Positions 1-8,812 are shown, numbered from the stretch's first letter. The stretch is 64,000 nucleotides of DNA from Streptomyces sp. NBC_00457 (GCF_036014015.1 NZ_CP107905.1:1550001-1614000), one strand, 5' to 3'. Notes: a model not told the origin generated them from the letters alone. Made by a program: numbers and translations.

Positions 1-885
1 TTCCTCGTCGGCGCCGTGCTCGCGCCCACCGACCCCGTGTTCGCCTCCGCCATCGTCGGACGCAAGGAAGTCCCCGCGAAGCTGCGGCAGTTGCTGAACG
101 TCGAGAGCGGCATCAACGACGGACTCGCCCTCCCGGTCGTGCTGATCTTCCTCGCCGCCGCCGGGCCGACCTCCGGGCACGCCGAGGCATCGCTGGGGAA
201 GATCGGGCTGGAGCTGGTCCTCGGGCTGGTCTTCGGAGTCGTTCTGCCGTTCGTGGTGATCGAGCTCGTACGGTTCCGGCTGCTGGGCGCCGAGCCCAAG
301 CTGCAGCCGCTGCTGCCGCTGGCCATCGGGGTGATCCTTTACGCGGTCTGCCACCTCACGCACGCCAACCCCTACCTCGCCGCGTTCTCCGCGGGCGCCG
401 TGCTCACCGCCCGCTCGCTGGAGGCAAAGGAGGCGTTCGAGCCGCTCGGTGAGGCGCTGGCGGAGCTGGCCAAGTTCGCGGCGCTGCTGGTTTTCGGTGC
501 GCTGCTGACGCCGCACCTGTTCGGTGACCTGTCCTTCGGCGGATACGTCGCCGTGGTCCTGGCGATTGTGCTGATCCGCCCGGTCTCCCTGCTGCTTTCC
601 CTCATCGGGACCCGGTTCACCCGGCAGGAGAAGCTGGTCGCTGCATGGTTCGGGCCGAAGGGCTTCGCGTCGGTGGTGTACGGACTGCTGGTGCTGCAGG
701 CCGGGATACCGCAGGGCGAGGAGGCGTTCACCCTCATCGCCGTGTGCATCGCCTTCTCGATCATCGCCCACAGCTCCACCGACGTGCCCATCGCCCGTCT
801 CTTCCACGTCGAGGACATCGCCGGCGTGGACGACGGAACCCCAGCACCCCGTACCGCCAAGGAGGCCGGCCATGTCGGCGCGTGA
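1..885 (+). CDS. CPA1/NhaP-type cation:proton antiporter, C-terminal part (5' end outside window)
   Basis: The reading frame is open from base 1, so the true start lies to the left. The visible 294 residues are a polytopic membrane domain. Near the left edge sits the family motif PTDPVFASAIVG, followed by VESGINDGLALP. These are the two conserved acidic transmembrane segments of CPA-family Na+(K+)/H+ antiporters, where the Asp residues carry the ions. Later hydrophobic segments and a short hydrophilic tail (VEDIAGVDDG) complete the C-terminus. The last 14 bases overlap the CBS-domain gene that follows, so the two are translationally coupled, and a second ion transporter comes third. This suggests a three-gene ion-homeostasis operon. 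Ion specificity cannot be read from the sequence. Confidence 0.88.
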   Translation, partial: FLVGAVLAPTDPVFASAIVGRKEVPAKLRQLLNVESGINDGLALPVVLIFLAAAGPTSGHAEASLGKIGLELVLGLVFGVVLPFVVIELVRFRLLGAEPKLQPLLPLAIGVILYAVCHLTHANPYLAAFSAGAVLTARSLEAKEAFEPLGEALAELAKFAALLVFGALLTPHLFGDLSFGGYVAVVLAIVLIRPVSLLLSLIGTRFTRQEKLVAAWFGPKGFASVVYGLLVLQAGIPQGEEAFTLIAVCIAFSIIAHSSTDVPIARLFHVEDIAGVDDGTPAPRTAKEAGHVGA

Positions 886-1330
886 GCTTGCCGAGCCCTA
901 CCCGTCCGTGTCCACCGACGACGACGCCACCGACGCGGCCCGGCTGCTGGCCGAGTACAAGCTGCCCGCGCTGCTGGTCGTCGATCCCGACGGGCAGCCG
1001 TACGCCATCGTGCCCGGCTCCCAGCTCATCGGGCAGCTCGTACCCGAGCACGCGCTGGAAGACCCGACGCTCGCCGCGGTGATCGACGACCGGGACCTCG
1101 ACGAGGTGCCGGACAGGCTCGCCGGGCTCACAGTGGCCGAATGGCTGCCGCGCCGCAGGTTCCGGCCACCCACCGTCGGACCGAACGCGAGCGTCATGCA
1201 CATCGCGGCACTCATGACGCGCACGCACACCCCACTGGTCGCCGTCGTCGAACACGACGGCGAACGCACCCGGCTCGCGAGCGCCGTCACGGCCGCCCGC
1301 CTGATGGAACGACTCGTCGGAGGACCGTGA
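872..1330 (+). CDS. CBS-domain protein between two ion transporters
   Basis: This is a 152-residue soluble protein. Two CBS-like halves can be seen: roughly residues 10-60 (DDDATDAARLLAEYKLPALLVVD) and 100-145 (NASVMHIAALMTRTHTPLVAVVE). CBS pairs typically bind adenosyl nucleotides and gate transporters or enzymes. Its start overlaps the antiporter end by 14 bases and its stop overlaps the next permease start (GTGA), so the three are a tight operon. Its likely job is nucleotide-dependent control of one or both neighbouring transporters. That role is inferred from context. Confidence 0.85.
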   Translation: MSARELAEPYPSVSTDDDATDAARLLAEYKLPALLVVDPDGQPYAIVPGSQLIGQLVPEHALEDPTLAAVIDDRDLDEVPDRLAGLTVAEWLPRRRFRPPTVGPNASVMHIAALMTRTHTPLVAVVEHDGERTRLASAVTAARLMERLVGGP

Positions 1331-2625
1331 ACGGCTGGCAGAGCTGGGCGGCCATCGCCGTCTTCGTGACCACATACGGCCTGATCATCAGCGAGAAGAT
1401 CCACCGCGTCGGCGCGGCCCTGGGCGGCGCCGCGCTGATGCTGGCGATCGGCGCCACCGACGACAAGTCGGCCTTCTTCTCGGAGCACTCCGGCGTCGAC
1501 TGGAACGTCATCTTCCTGCTCATGGGCATGATGATGATCGTCGGCGTGCTGAAGAAGACCGGCATGTTCGAGTACCTGGCCATCTGGTCGGTGAAGCGGG
1601 CACGGGCCAAGCCCTTCCGGGTGATGGCAATGCTCGTCGTCATCACCGCCGTGGCCTCAGCGCTCCTCGACAACGTCACCACGGTCCTGCTGATCGCTCC
1701 CGTGACCCTGCTGGTGTGCGAGCGGCTGGCACTGCCCGCGGCCCCGTTCCTGATCGCCGAGGTGCTGGCGTCGAACATCGGCGGCACCGCGACCCTGGTC
1801 GGCGACCCGCCGAACATCATCATCGCCAGCCGGGCCGGCCTGACCTTCAACGACTTCCTGGTCCACCTCGCGCCGCTGTCCGCGGTCCTGATAGTGGTGC
1901 TGGTCGCGATGTGCCGCTTTCTGTTCCGCAAGTCCTTCGTCTACGACGAGGAACGCGCCGCCGAGGTCATGGAACTGGAGGAGCGCGAGGCCATCCGCGA
2001 CCCGCGACTGCTCGTCCAGGGCCTGGTCGTCCTCGCACTGGTCGTCGTCGGATTCGTGCTGCACCCGGTGCTGCACTACGAGCCCAGCGTCGTCGCCCTG
2101 CTCGGCGCGGGCCTGCTCATCGCGATCTCCCGCGTGGAGACCGGCGAGGTCCTCGGTGAGGTCGAGTGGCCCACCCTCGCGTTCTTCGCCGGCCTGTTCA
2201 TCATGATCGGCGGCCTGATCGAGACCGGCGTGATCGGCGAGATCTCCGCGAGCCTCGCCGACGCCATTGGCGACAACGAACTCGGCGGCTCCATGCTGCT
2301 GCTCGGCGCCTCGGCCGTGCTGTCCGGCATCGTCGACAACATCCCCTACGTCGCCACCATGGCCCCGATCACCGCCGACCTGGTGGACAACATGGGCGGC
2401 GCCCCCGACCACGTGATGTGGTGGGCTCTGGCCATCGGCGCGGACCTCGGTGGCAACGCCACCGCGATCGGCGCCAGCGCCAACGTGGTCGTCCTGGGCA
2501 TCGCCGAACGCAACCGCCAGCCCATCTCCTTCTGGCAGTTCACCAAGTACGGCCTCGTCGTCACCGCCGTCACGGTGGCGCTCTCGGCGCTGTACGTGTG
2601 GCTGCGCTACTTCGCCCTCGCCTGA
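1327..2625 (+). CDS. ArsB/NhaD-type (SLC13-like) ion transporter
   Basis: This is a 432-residue integral membrane protein. I take the GTG at 1327, which overlaps the CBS gene stop (GTGA). The open frame runs further upstream, but only through CBS coding sequence. The motif ASNIGGTATLVGDPPN at about residue 150-165 is the signature of the ArsB/NhaD branch of the ion transporter superfamily, and its inverted-repeat counterpart, GADLGGNATAIGASANVV, lies near residue 375-390. Members exchange Na+/H+ (NhaD) or expel arsenite (ArsB). The absence of arsR or arsC neighbours and the partner antiporter favour Na+/H+ or anion transport, but the substrate is not decided. Confidence 0.9.
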   Translation: MNGWQSWAAIAVFVTTYGLIISEKIHRVGAALGGAALMLAIGATDDKSAFFSEHSGVDWNVIFLLMGMMMIVGVLKKTGMFEYLAIWSVKRARAKPFRVMAMLVVITAVASALLDNVTTVLLIAPVTLLVCERLALPAAPFLIAEVLASNIGGTATLVGDPPNIIIASRAGLTFNDFLVHLAPLSAVLIVVLVAMCRFLFRKSFVYDEERAAEVMELEEREAIRDPRLLVQGLVVLALVVVGFVLHPVLHYEPSVVALLGAGLLIAISRVETGEVLGEVEWPTLAFFAGLFIMIGGLIETGVIGEISASLADAIGDNELGGSMLLLGASAVLSGIVDNIPYVATMAPITADLVDNMGGAPDHVMWWALAIGADLGGNATAIGASANVVVLGIAERNRQPISFWQFTKYGLVVTAVTVALSALYVWLRYFALA

Positions 2626-2636
2626 CCGGAGGTGAC

Positions 2637-2862
2637 ACACGGCATGGGCGTCTTCCCTCAGCCAACGCACTGGGATCCATGGCCCGAGACCTCCGTCCTG
2701 CTCGACCGCAGCGGCCGTCGCCAGCCCAACGAGCGGGCTTCCGACCAGGACGGCCACCCACCCGGCGAGCACGACCCACGCATCGATGAGATCGCTGCGC
2801 CGTTTGAGCGGATTCCGCCGCCATCGCCACAGCCGCACCCTCGTACACCGTGACGCGGCCAT
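2637..2862 (-). pseudogene. N-terminal fragment of an Rv1733c-like membrane protein
   Basis: On the minus strand an ATG at 2862 opens a peptide with RLWRWRRNPLKRRSD followed by a hydrophobic segment (AWVVLAGWVAVLVGSPLVG). This matches the N-terminus of the intact gene at 52809-53408 (RFWRWRRSPLRRRSD, then a transmembrane helix). After about 55 residues the resemblance fades, and the frame runs into the end of the permease gene on the other strand. The second transmembrane helix and C-terminus of the family are missing. I read this as a truncated, non-functional copy. Confidence 0.6.
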
Positions 2863-2984
2863 CGGGGCACCGACAGCGCACTTCTAGCGTGCTCCCGCAG
2901 GCGGGCGCGGTGTACGTTTCGCGTCAATGTCCTCGCCTGCACGCCACGGGTGTACGACGCTGAGTACAGGGACGTTTCCAGGAG

Positions 2985-4180
2985 ATGAGGAGCCCACCGT
3001 GCGCGCGTGACCGGGCGGTCGCATACGGGCCTTCCACCTGCGGGGCGCTCGGAAACCGTGCGCGAAGGGCCGACAGGATCCTGCGGGAGGTCCGGGAGGG
3101 CACGTTCCACTACACCGTCACAGGCTCCTTCGGCCGGGACGTGGAGGAAGCCCGGGAGCAGGCACGCTGGGGTGACACGGACGCCGCGTGGCACGCGCCT
3201 CGTGCCACGCTGCCGCAGTGGCAGCCCTCCGGCCCGGACCAGCTGGCCCCGCTCGGGCCTGAACGCCGACCGGGTCCTCGGTCCGCTGTGCACCCCGGAG
3301 CGAGGCAGGGAGCCACTGACTACACCCCGGGCCGGCGAGCCGGGCGAGGCTCCACCGCTCACGGCCGACCTCGACCCACCGGGTCTGGCCTGGCTGACGG
3401 GAAAGAGATCCGGGCAACTTCCTGACGACGTATCGCTTGATCCTCTTCGAAAGGGCGCATCCCCGGAGCTGCCCGCGCGGATCGGCGACGACACCGTCGT
3501 ACTGAACGAACCGATGTCGCTGTGGGATGCCCGCTTCCGTCTGCGCGACAACCGGGAGACCTCCACGTGGGATGACAAGGCGCTGGCCGCCGTGGGGCGG
3601 GCGAGTTCGGGCTGGAGCTTCGTGTTCGAGACCCGGCCGAGCCGGCACTTCCACGAACGGCGCTTCGCCTCACCGGCAGTACCCGCCTCCCGCGGCACCC
3701 GCGCGGTCGTGATCTTGAGCGAGCCCGGGCGACAGCCCGACGCTTCCGCCCTGTTCCATCTCTCCGTCGCGGAGGACGGCGGGGAGCGCTACGCCTTCAC
3801 CGTCCAGGGCACCATGATCCGGCGGAACGGCCCGATACCGGCGTCGCTGAACCCTGGGCGGTTCTTCACCAAGGATGCGTCGACGGATGCAGAGCGCGTG
3901 GATCCCTAGCCGTCCGAGACACCGCCGGCCCCACGGCGAATCGGCCCCACCGCACCAGAACCAGACGCCGGACACTTGGGCGAACGCCGAGCGCTGGAGG
4001 CCATCGCCGCCGAGTTCGCTGTGCATTTTGTCGCGCTTCGCCCTCAGCCAAGGCCACCTGCACACCCTCGTCATACGGTCCTGGACCCGGCCTCCGGCTC
4101 CGGGCGAGACCTACACGGTCATCCGCATCGGGTCACTCCACACGGACGAGCGCCCCACCCGGCAGTCACCCACACGCGGT
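2985..4180 (+). pseudogene. Frameshifted gene of unknown function
   Basis: Protein-like sequence continues through this stretch but changes frame. Frame 3 carries DRILREVREGTFHYTVTGSF and GRDVEEAREQARWGDTDAAW up to about 3265. The plus-one frame then carries LTADLDPPGLAWLTG and MSLWDARFRLRDN through GRFFTKDASTDAERV to a stop at 3907. The same frame resumes with LGERRALEAIAAEF, and the last part (GHLHTLVIRSWTRPPAPGET) is in another frame. At least one stop and two frameshifts interrupt a single ancestral protein of roughly 390 residues. I do not recognise the family. Sequencing error is possible, but several independent lesions favour decay. Confidence 0.5.
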
Positions 4181-4334
4181 CCAGCCATGTCCGCCACTCG
4201 GCTTGTGACGCCCGCCGGGTCAGTGCAACCGCCCACCACTCCTTGATCGTCCCACCGTAGAGAACCGCGATGGGAGGGGGATCGTACGTGCCAGGTCATA
4301 TGCGCCCTGCGGACGCGGGCCGGAGAGAGACCAA

Positions 4335-4781
4335 GTGAGCCTCCTTCTTTGCCTCTTGCTCGTACTGGGCGCAGTCGCCGCTGGGGTGGCGTTCTACGCC
4401 AAGGGCATGGCCGCCGTCTGGAAAGGCGGGCTCACGCATTCACTCCGTGGTCTGGCGTTCGTCGTCGCGGCGAGCGCGGCAGCGATCTACGCGTGGGGGA
4501 TGCTGTATGTCGCGGGCGCCGTACTGGAGGCAGAGGACGGCGGGACGGACTCGTCTCCGATCCGGCCCTGCCGTACAGGGGTGTACGAACGCGACTACTG
4601 GATCGACGACTACCAAGTCTGGTACGTGCCGGTGCGGTTCGTGTGTCATCGCAGGGACGGGACCACTTACGACGAAGGGGTACCCGGATACGTGAACCCA
4701 GTGCTGGTCGGCCTAACGGTCACCGGAGTGAGCCTGGCCGTAGGCGCGGGATTCGTGGACCGCCGCGTGCCGAGGTCGTGA
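4335..4781 (+). CDS. Small membrane protein of unknown function
   Basis: This is a 148-residue protein starting at GTG 4335, with a purine-rich ribosome binding site (GGAGAGAG) just upstream. It has an N-terminal hydrophobic helix (residues 1-25), a second around 40-60, a soluble loop of about 60 residues with two cysteines (RPCRTGVYERDYWIDDY and VRFVCHRR) and a final helix near 120-140. The topology suggests two or three membrane passes with an exterior disulfide-capable domain. The stop overlaps a GTG (4778) that could start a very short downstream frame. No known family was recognised. Confidence 0.6.
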   Translation: MSLLLCLLLVLGAVAAGVAFYAKGMAAVWKGGLTHSLRGLAFVVAASAAAIYAWGMLYVAGAVLEAEDGGTDSSPIRPCRTGVYERDYWIDDYQVWYVPVRFVCHRRDGTTYDEGVPGYVNPVLVGLTVTGVSLAVGAGFVDRRVPRS

Positions 4782-5524
4782 GCAGGCTGGCGTTCTTCGG
4801 CGTGCCGTTGATCAGTGTCCTCTTGTGCGCGGCGGGCTCTGTTCGTATCGACTGTGCACAGCCCGGCGGCATCCATCCCAGCAGGCTCGCCGGACCGTCA
4901 TCAGCGCCTTTGCGTCAGCGGTCGGATACACGGGCGCTGTGATATACGGGCTGGCCTTCGCGGCCCCCGTAGGGGGCTGCAAGGGGACCCCCGACGAAGA
5001 CTTCCCGCTGACGCACGTGCCCGTGGACGCTTTCCCGCCCAACATCGCCGACTACTGGGCCGACTCGGAGGCCCATGGACCGTCGCACCCCGCCACGTTG
5101 GGGCGTGCGTCATTTGGGCGGGCGTCGCCATCTTGCTGGCACAGACCGATTCCGCCGAGTGCCCCGGAATACGGACGCGAGGCGCCGACCCCATTGGTGA
5201 GTTCACCGTCCGTCCAGGCCATGAGCCGGTCGCTGGCAAGGTCATGGCCCCAGGCACCGCGGGAGAGGGCAGTTCTTCTTCAGCTCGTCGTGCAGCCTGT
5301 GATCGAGCTTTGTGGACTTCTCCGATGCCTTCTTGGCGAACTTCGACACGCCTCTCGTGAGTTTCGAAAGCTCTCGAAGCCGTAGTCCCAGGAGTCTGCG
5401 AGACGGCCGTGCCCGTCCAAGTCGAGTCGGCGTACTTCATGTCATCTTCTTGGACGCGGACTTCATCTGGCCACTGCTGGCCTCCAGTGTGCCCGCCATG
5501 CCCAGCACTGCGTCGCTTGCGAAC
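4782..5524. other. Stretch without a convincing gene
   Basis: A GTG at 4778 opens a short hydrophobic leader-like frame (LAFFGVPLISVLLCAAGS) that stops at 4942. A different frame from about 4880 reads GYTGAVIYGLAFAAPVGGC and VDAFPPNIADYW before codon use becomes random. These look like pieces of a decayed membrane or secreted protein gene. The part from 5110 to 5524 shows no protein-like frame on either strand, no clear hairpin and no repeat. Confidence 0.4.
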
Positions 5525-6595
5525 TCAAGACCCACAATTCCGGCGCGGCGACTCTTCACTCCGTGCACCCAAGTGCCTCATGAACCCTGATGTGATGCGT
5601 GGGTGTGCGGTTTCGCCAGGGACGGCTGGGTTGGCACCGTTGAGTTGGTGGATGCGCCCCAAGCGATACGTGAAGGCTCGCACGCTCAGGTTCAGACGGC
5701 GGGCTGCCTCGGCCGCGATGCAACCGGAGTCGAAGTACGCGGTCAGCGTGTCGACGAGCGGCTGCGGGCCTCCGCGGGCGCTCTGCGGTGGGCCCAGCGT
5801 ATTGTGCACGAGGTCGGCCATGGCTTGCCGGTCACGGGTCAGGACGGGGTAGACGAGGAGATCGGCGGCGCGGAGCACCGGTTCGTGGAGGTGCAGCCGG
5901 TGGGCCAAGTCAAGGGAGTTGAGGGCTTCCTCGTAGGAGTGGACGACGCCGCCGGCACCCGGGTGGGCGCGTCCGATGGCGACCTGACCACCGTCAGTGG
6001 ACGCGTGCGCCTGCTTGGCGAAGAACGCAAGGACATCATCCTGTTCTCCAGGGGCGATGCAGATCAGCCGTCCGTCCTTGGTGGTGAGCAGGATGCGCCG
6101 CTCACCGAACCTGCTGATCAGGGCGCTCTCCACCTGCTGGGTCGCCGGGTGCGTGTCCTCCACCGGCTTGCTGCCCTGGGCGACTGCGACCGCGTGGGCC
6201 CGGGAGAGGAGCAGCCCGAATCGTTCGGCGCGTCCGGCCAGGCGGCCGAGGTCACTGCGGCCGTAGAGGAGGTCGTCGATGAACTCTCGGCGCACGGCTT
6301 CCTCCTGCCGTACTGCGAGTCTCTGTGCCCGTTCGTGGCCTTCGGCGAAGGCATCGATCGCCTGCTCGACGACGGCGAGCACGCGATCGACCTCCGTGGA
6401 GGAGAGGGTGGGCCAGCTCTCACGGGCCGCGGACAGATGCCGACGGACAAGTGCCCGTAGCCCAAGGCCCGCCTCGGCGGCGCGCTCTCCCCGGGCCCGC
6501 AGGTACTCCAACTCGTCCCGCGTAAGGCGCCTGCCCGTCTCGGACGCCTCGGCCAGTATCCGGGCATAGCCCCAGATACTCGTCGGGTACCTCAC
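5525..6595 (-). CDS. PucR/CdaR-type transcriptional regulator, C-terminus altered
   Basis: This is a 356-residue cytoplasmic regulator. Residues about 110-240 carry the GGDEF-like middle domain typical of PucR regulators (FIDDLLYGRSD, then VAIGRAHPGAGG and SYEEALNSLDLAHRL). Residues 270-320 carry the PucR-type helix-turn-helix (LVDTLTAYFDSGCIAAEAAR, LNLSVRAFTYRLGRIHQL). Family members normally end shortly after GANPADP-HRYTLQ. Here the sequence after GANPAVPGET diverges and runs about 30 residues further, which suggests a late frameshift or fusion. It sits alone beside an IS110 element and a tandem duplication. The GTG start at 6595 has only a distant GAGGAG as ribosome binding site. Target genes are unknown. 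Confidence 0.8.
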   Translation of the reverse strand: MRYPTSIWGYARILAEASETGRRLTRDELEYLRARGERAAEAGLGLRALVRRHLSAARESWPTLSSTEVDRVLAVVEQAIDAFAEGHERAQRLAVRQEEAVRREFIDDLLYGRSDLGRLAGRAERFGLLLSRAHAVAVAQGSKPVEDTHPATQQVESALISRFGERRILLTTKDGRLICIAPGEQDDVLAFFAKQAHASTDGGQVAIGRAHPGAGGVVHSYEEALNSLDLAHRLHLHEPVLRAADLLVYPVLTRDRQAMADLVHNTLGPPQSARGGPQPLVDTLTAYFDSGCIAAEAARRLNLSVRAFTYRLGRIHQLNGANPAVPGETAHPRITSGFMRHLGARSEESPRRNCGS

Positions 6596-6639
6596 GCCCC
6601 GTCACCCGTTCTCCTCTGTTCTTGACGCACTGCTGGCGT

Positions 6640-6668
6640 ATTCCTGATATGTAGCAGGTTCTTGTCAA
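6640..6668 (-). promoter_or_regulatory. Possible promoter of the PucR-type gene
   Basis: Read on the minus strand there is a TTGACA (6668-6663), a 17-base spacer and AGGAAT (6645-6640), upstream of the gene starting at 6595. The spacer overlaps a CCTG-N8-CAGG inverted repeat (6643-6658) that could be an operator. The -10 match is weak. The same -35 and operator recur in the second copy of the 239-bp duplication. Confidence 0.3.
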
Positions 6669-7123
6669 GGGGCAGGGGTGTGCGGCCCCTCCCCGTTGGG
6701 AGGGGTGTGGGGCTGGCGGGGGCGGACCGGGGTGTGCGTGTCGTGGCGTCGACGCGCGGTCAGCCTGATATGCGCGGGTTGGATACCGCATGACCGGTTG
6801 TGCGTCGGGAACGGACCGCTCATCTAATGCCGGGCGTGGCCCGCAAGGAGCGGGCTGCTCATAGGAATTCCGCGGATCGTTCCTGATATGTAGCAGGTTC
6901 TTGTCAAGGGGCAGGGGTGTGCGGCCCCTCCCCGTTGGGAGGGGTGTGGGGCTGGCGGGGGCGGACCGGGGTGTGCGTGTCGTGGCGTCGACGCGCGGTC
7001 AGCCTGATATGCGCGGGTTGGATACCGCATGACCGGTTGTGCGTCGGGAACGGACCGCTCATCTAATGCCGGGCGTGGCCCGCAAGGAGCGGGCTGCTCA
7101 TAGGAATTCCGCGGATCGTTCCT
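6641..7123. repeat. 239-bp perfect tandem duplication
   Basis: The sequence from 6641 to 6879 is repeated directly from 6880 to 7118, and a third copy begins with only TTCCT at 7119-7123. No differences between copies were seen by eye. Each unit contains a CCTG-N8-CAGG inverted repeat, a TTGACA on the minus strand, and a perfect hairpin of CCCCTCCC and GGGAGGGG around a CGTT loop (6686-6705 and 6925-6944). The unit is non-coding, lies between the PucR-type gene and the IS110 transposase, and ends 62 bases short of the transposase stop. The identity of the copies indicates a recent duplication. Confidence 0.9.
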
Positions 7124-8480
7124 CGCGCTGCACGGTCCCCGGGCTGATGCCCCGCCAGCGGTTCTTGTGGAGGAGTTGATGGGCGTCAGTCCTCCATGAT
7201 TGCCAGGCTCCAGCACCAGCCGGACAGTTCCCGGGCGACGGCCACGACACTGATGGTGGAGCGTTTGTGACGGGCGTCCAGGTTCAACCAGCGCTGGTGC
7301 AGGCGTCGGTTGCCCCGTTCGGCGCGTTGCCGGACAGGGGCGGCGACGTGGTCGAGGCGGGCCTGGAGACCGGCGCCGGGGCGTCGGTAGGGACGGCGGT
7401 GGTGCCAGGCGGCCTCCACCAGGAGCCGTCGGGCATGGGTGTTGCCCGTCTTGGTGATGCCTCCCTGGCGGCGCTGGCTGCCGGAAGAGTCCTCGCTGGG
7501 GACAAGCCCCAGGTAGGAGCCGATGGTCGAGCCGGTGAAGCGGTGCCAGTCACCGATCTCGACGGCGAGGCCGAACGCGGTGAAGGTGCTCACCCCGCGC
7601 ATGCAGGCCAGTCGGCGGACGGCCGGGGCCCAGGCAGGTTGGGCGGCGAGTTCGGTGATGGCCGCATCCAGGCGGGTCCGGCGTGCTTCGAGGGCCCATA
7701 CCGTCTCCAGGGCCTCGTCGTAGGCGACCCGCAGACCGAACTCGTCGAAGCGGTGTCCGGTCAGCCAGTGGTGATGGGCAGCGGTCCAGGCCCTGCCGTC
7801 GGTGTAGACGATGCCGCGGCGCAGTAGCAGTTTGGCCACGCGGTGGCGGGCGCGCATCAGGTCGGCGCGGACGTCGTCGCGGGCCCGGGTGAGGTCCCGG
7901 GCAGCTTCCTGTTCCAGATCAGGCACCCGCACCGCGGGCAGCTCGTCCAGTCGGATCAGTTTCGCGAGCCGCTGGGCATCGCGCTTGTCGGTCTTGACCC
8001 GGTCTCCGGCCGGCCGTTCCATTTTCGACGGGGCCGCCACCACGCAGCGGATACCAGCCTGCTGCATGGCGCGTGCCAGGACGAAGCCGGTCGGTCCGGC
8101 CTCGTAGGCAACCGCGGCTGGCTGCGGCAGACGGCGCACCCAGGCAACCACGTCCGCTGTGTTGACGACGAGCCGGTCGGTGAAGATTTCACCGGTCGTA
8201 CCGTCCAGTGCCCAGGCCGTGGTGGAGCGGGCGTGGACATCCAGGCCGACCGAAGTACGTTCGGAAAACATCCGGTGCCTCCCGGTAATTGCGGCACTAC
8301 CCGCCACCGTGCCCACCGGCAGGCAACCCGCGTCAACTTGCGCGAGGGGCATCGGGCTTGGTCTTCTCTGCGGTCGAACCCACCGACGCTTCATACGATC
8401 TAACGCACGATGGACAAGAGTGGCAGACCCCTCGCTGGTGAGAGAGCCCGGCGTGAACGGCATCGTGTTGCGCGACCGCA
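7119..8480 (-). mobile_element. IS110-family insertion sequence (ends approximate)
   Basis: The element is defined by its transposase (7186-8271, minus) and the roughly 200-base non-coding segment upstream of it. IS110 elements lack terminal inverted repeats and make little or no target duplication, so the borders cannot be fixed by eye. The left limit given is where the adjacent tandem repeat ends; the right limit is where no further clue is visible. In this family the upstream non-coding end encodes a bridge RNA that selects donor and target DNA. Confidence 0.5.
7186..8271 (-). CDS. IS110-family DEDD transposase (recombinase)
   Basis: The protein has 361 residues with ATG at 8271; the longer frame upstream is non-coding leader. 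The N-terminal RuvC-like DEDD domain is visible: VGLDVHARSTT (first Asp), VAYEAGPTGF (Glu), then VKTDKRDAQRLAKL (DxxD) near residue 105. The C-terminal Tnp domain follows, with MRGVSTFTAFGLAVEIGDW and FTGSTIGSYLGLVPSEDSSG, where the conserved serine nucleophile of the family is expected. Length and both domains are normal, so the enzyme may be active. It catalyses RNA-guided insertion and excision of its own element. Confidence 0.93.
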   Translation of the reverse strand: MFSERTSVGLDVHARSTTAWALDGTTGEIFTDRLVVNTADVVAWVRRLPQPAAVAYEAGPTGFVLARAMQQAGIRCVVAAPSKMERPAGDRVKTDKRDAQRLAKLIRLDELPAVRVPDLEQEAARDLTRARDDVRADLMRARHRVAKLLLRRGIVYTDGRAWTAAHHHWLTGHRFDEFGLRVAYDEALETVWALEARRTRLDAAITELAAQPAWAPAVRRLACMRGVSTFTAFGLAVEIGDWHRFTGSTIGSYLGLVPSEDSSGSQRRQGGITKTGNTHARRLLVEAAWHHRRPYRRPGAGLQARLDHVAAPVRQRAERGNRRLHQRWLNLDARHKRSTISVVAVARELSGWCWSLAIMED

Positions 8481-8572
8481 CAACCCCCGCGTGCCATCAG
8501 CTGTCTTCTCGGTGGGAACCGGATAAACCAGAGGGACCGCGCTCGCCTCTGCTCCACAAGGAGGTATATGGG

Positions 8573-8812
8573 ATGGCAGCCCGTCATCGCGATCCTGACG
8601 GCTCGCCTGTCCCGGTGTGCTCGCGGGGGCACGGAGCGGGGGCTGTCCCGCGCGCACTGCTGCCCGAGCGGTCCACTACAGGTGGTGTAGGCCCAGCCAC
8701 GGGAGGGTGTCCCGTCTGTGAGGTGATCGAGCCGCTGCTGCGGCGTGCAGACCTGTTGTCCCAACTGCTGTGGATCGGGCACACACGCGCTCCGGCAGAG
8801 GGGAAGGTGTAG
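8573..8812 (+). CDS. Possible small CxxC protein
   Basis: A near-perfect ribosome binding site (AAGGAGGT, 8558-8565) lies 7 bases before ATG 8573 and opens a 79-residue frame. The product has an N-terminal polar part with one Cys, then GGCPVCEVIEPLLRRADLL, a CxxC motif followed by an amphipathic helix. No family was recognised. Because the surrounding DNA contains gene fragments, the frame could be a remnant. The strong ribosome binding site is the main reason to list it. Confidence 0.35.
   Translation: MAARHRDPDGSPVPVCSRGHGAGAVPRALLPERSTTGGVGPATGGCPVCEVIEPLLRRADLLSQLLWIGHTRAPAEGKV

Noticed and set aside
1141..1326. N-terminal extension of the ArsB/NhaD permease
   Set aside because: These 62 codons overlap the CBS gene in another frame and are His/Arg/Thr-rich. 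The GTG at 1327 starts the first membrane helix and is coupled to the CBS stop.
4825..5385. 186-codon frame on the plus strand as a gene
   Set aside because: Only a short inner part looks protein-like (GYTGAVIYGLAF); the start is improbable and the second half is random, so it is treated as decayed DNA.
6641..7118. Possible CRISPR-like array
   Set aside because: Only two copies of a 239-bp unit exist, directly adjacent with no spacers; it is a simple tandem duplication.
8272..8481. 70-residue N-terminal extension of the IS110 transposase
   Set aside because: The family starts close to the first DEDD Asp, as in MFSERTSVGLDVH; the extension has no protein-like character and covers the expected bridge-RNA region.
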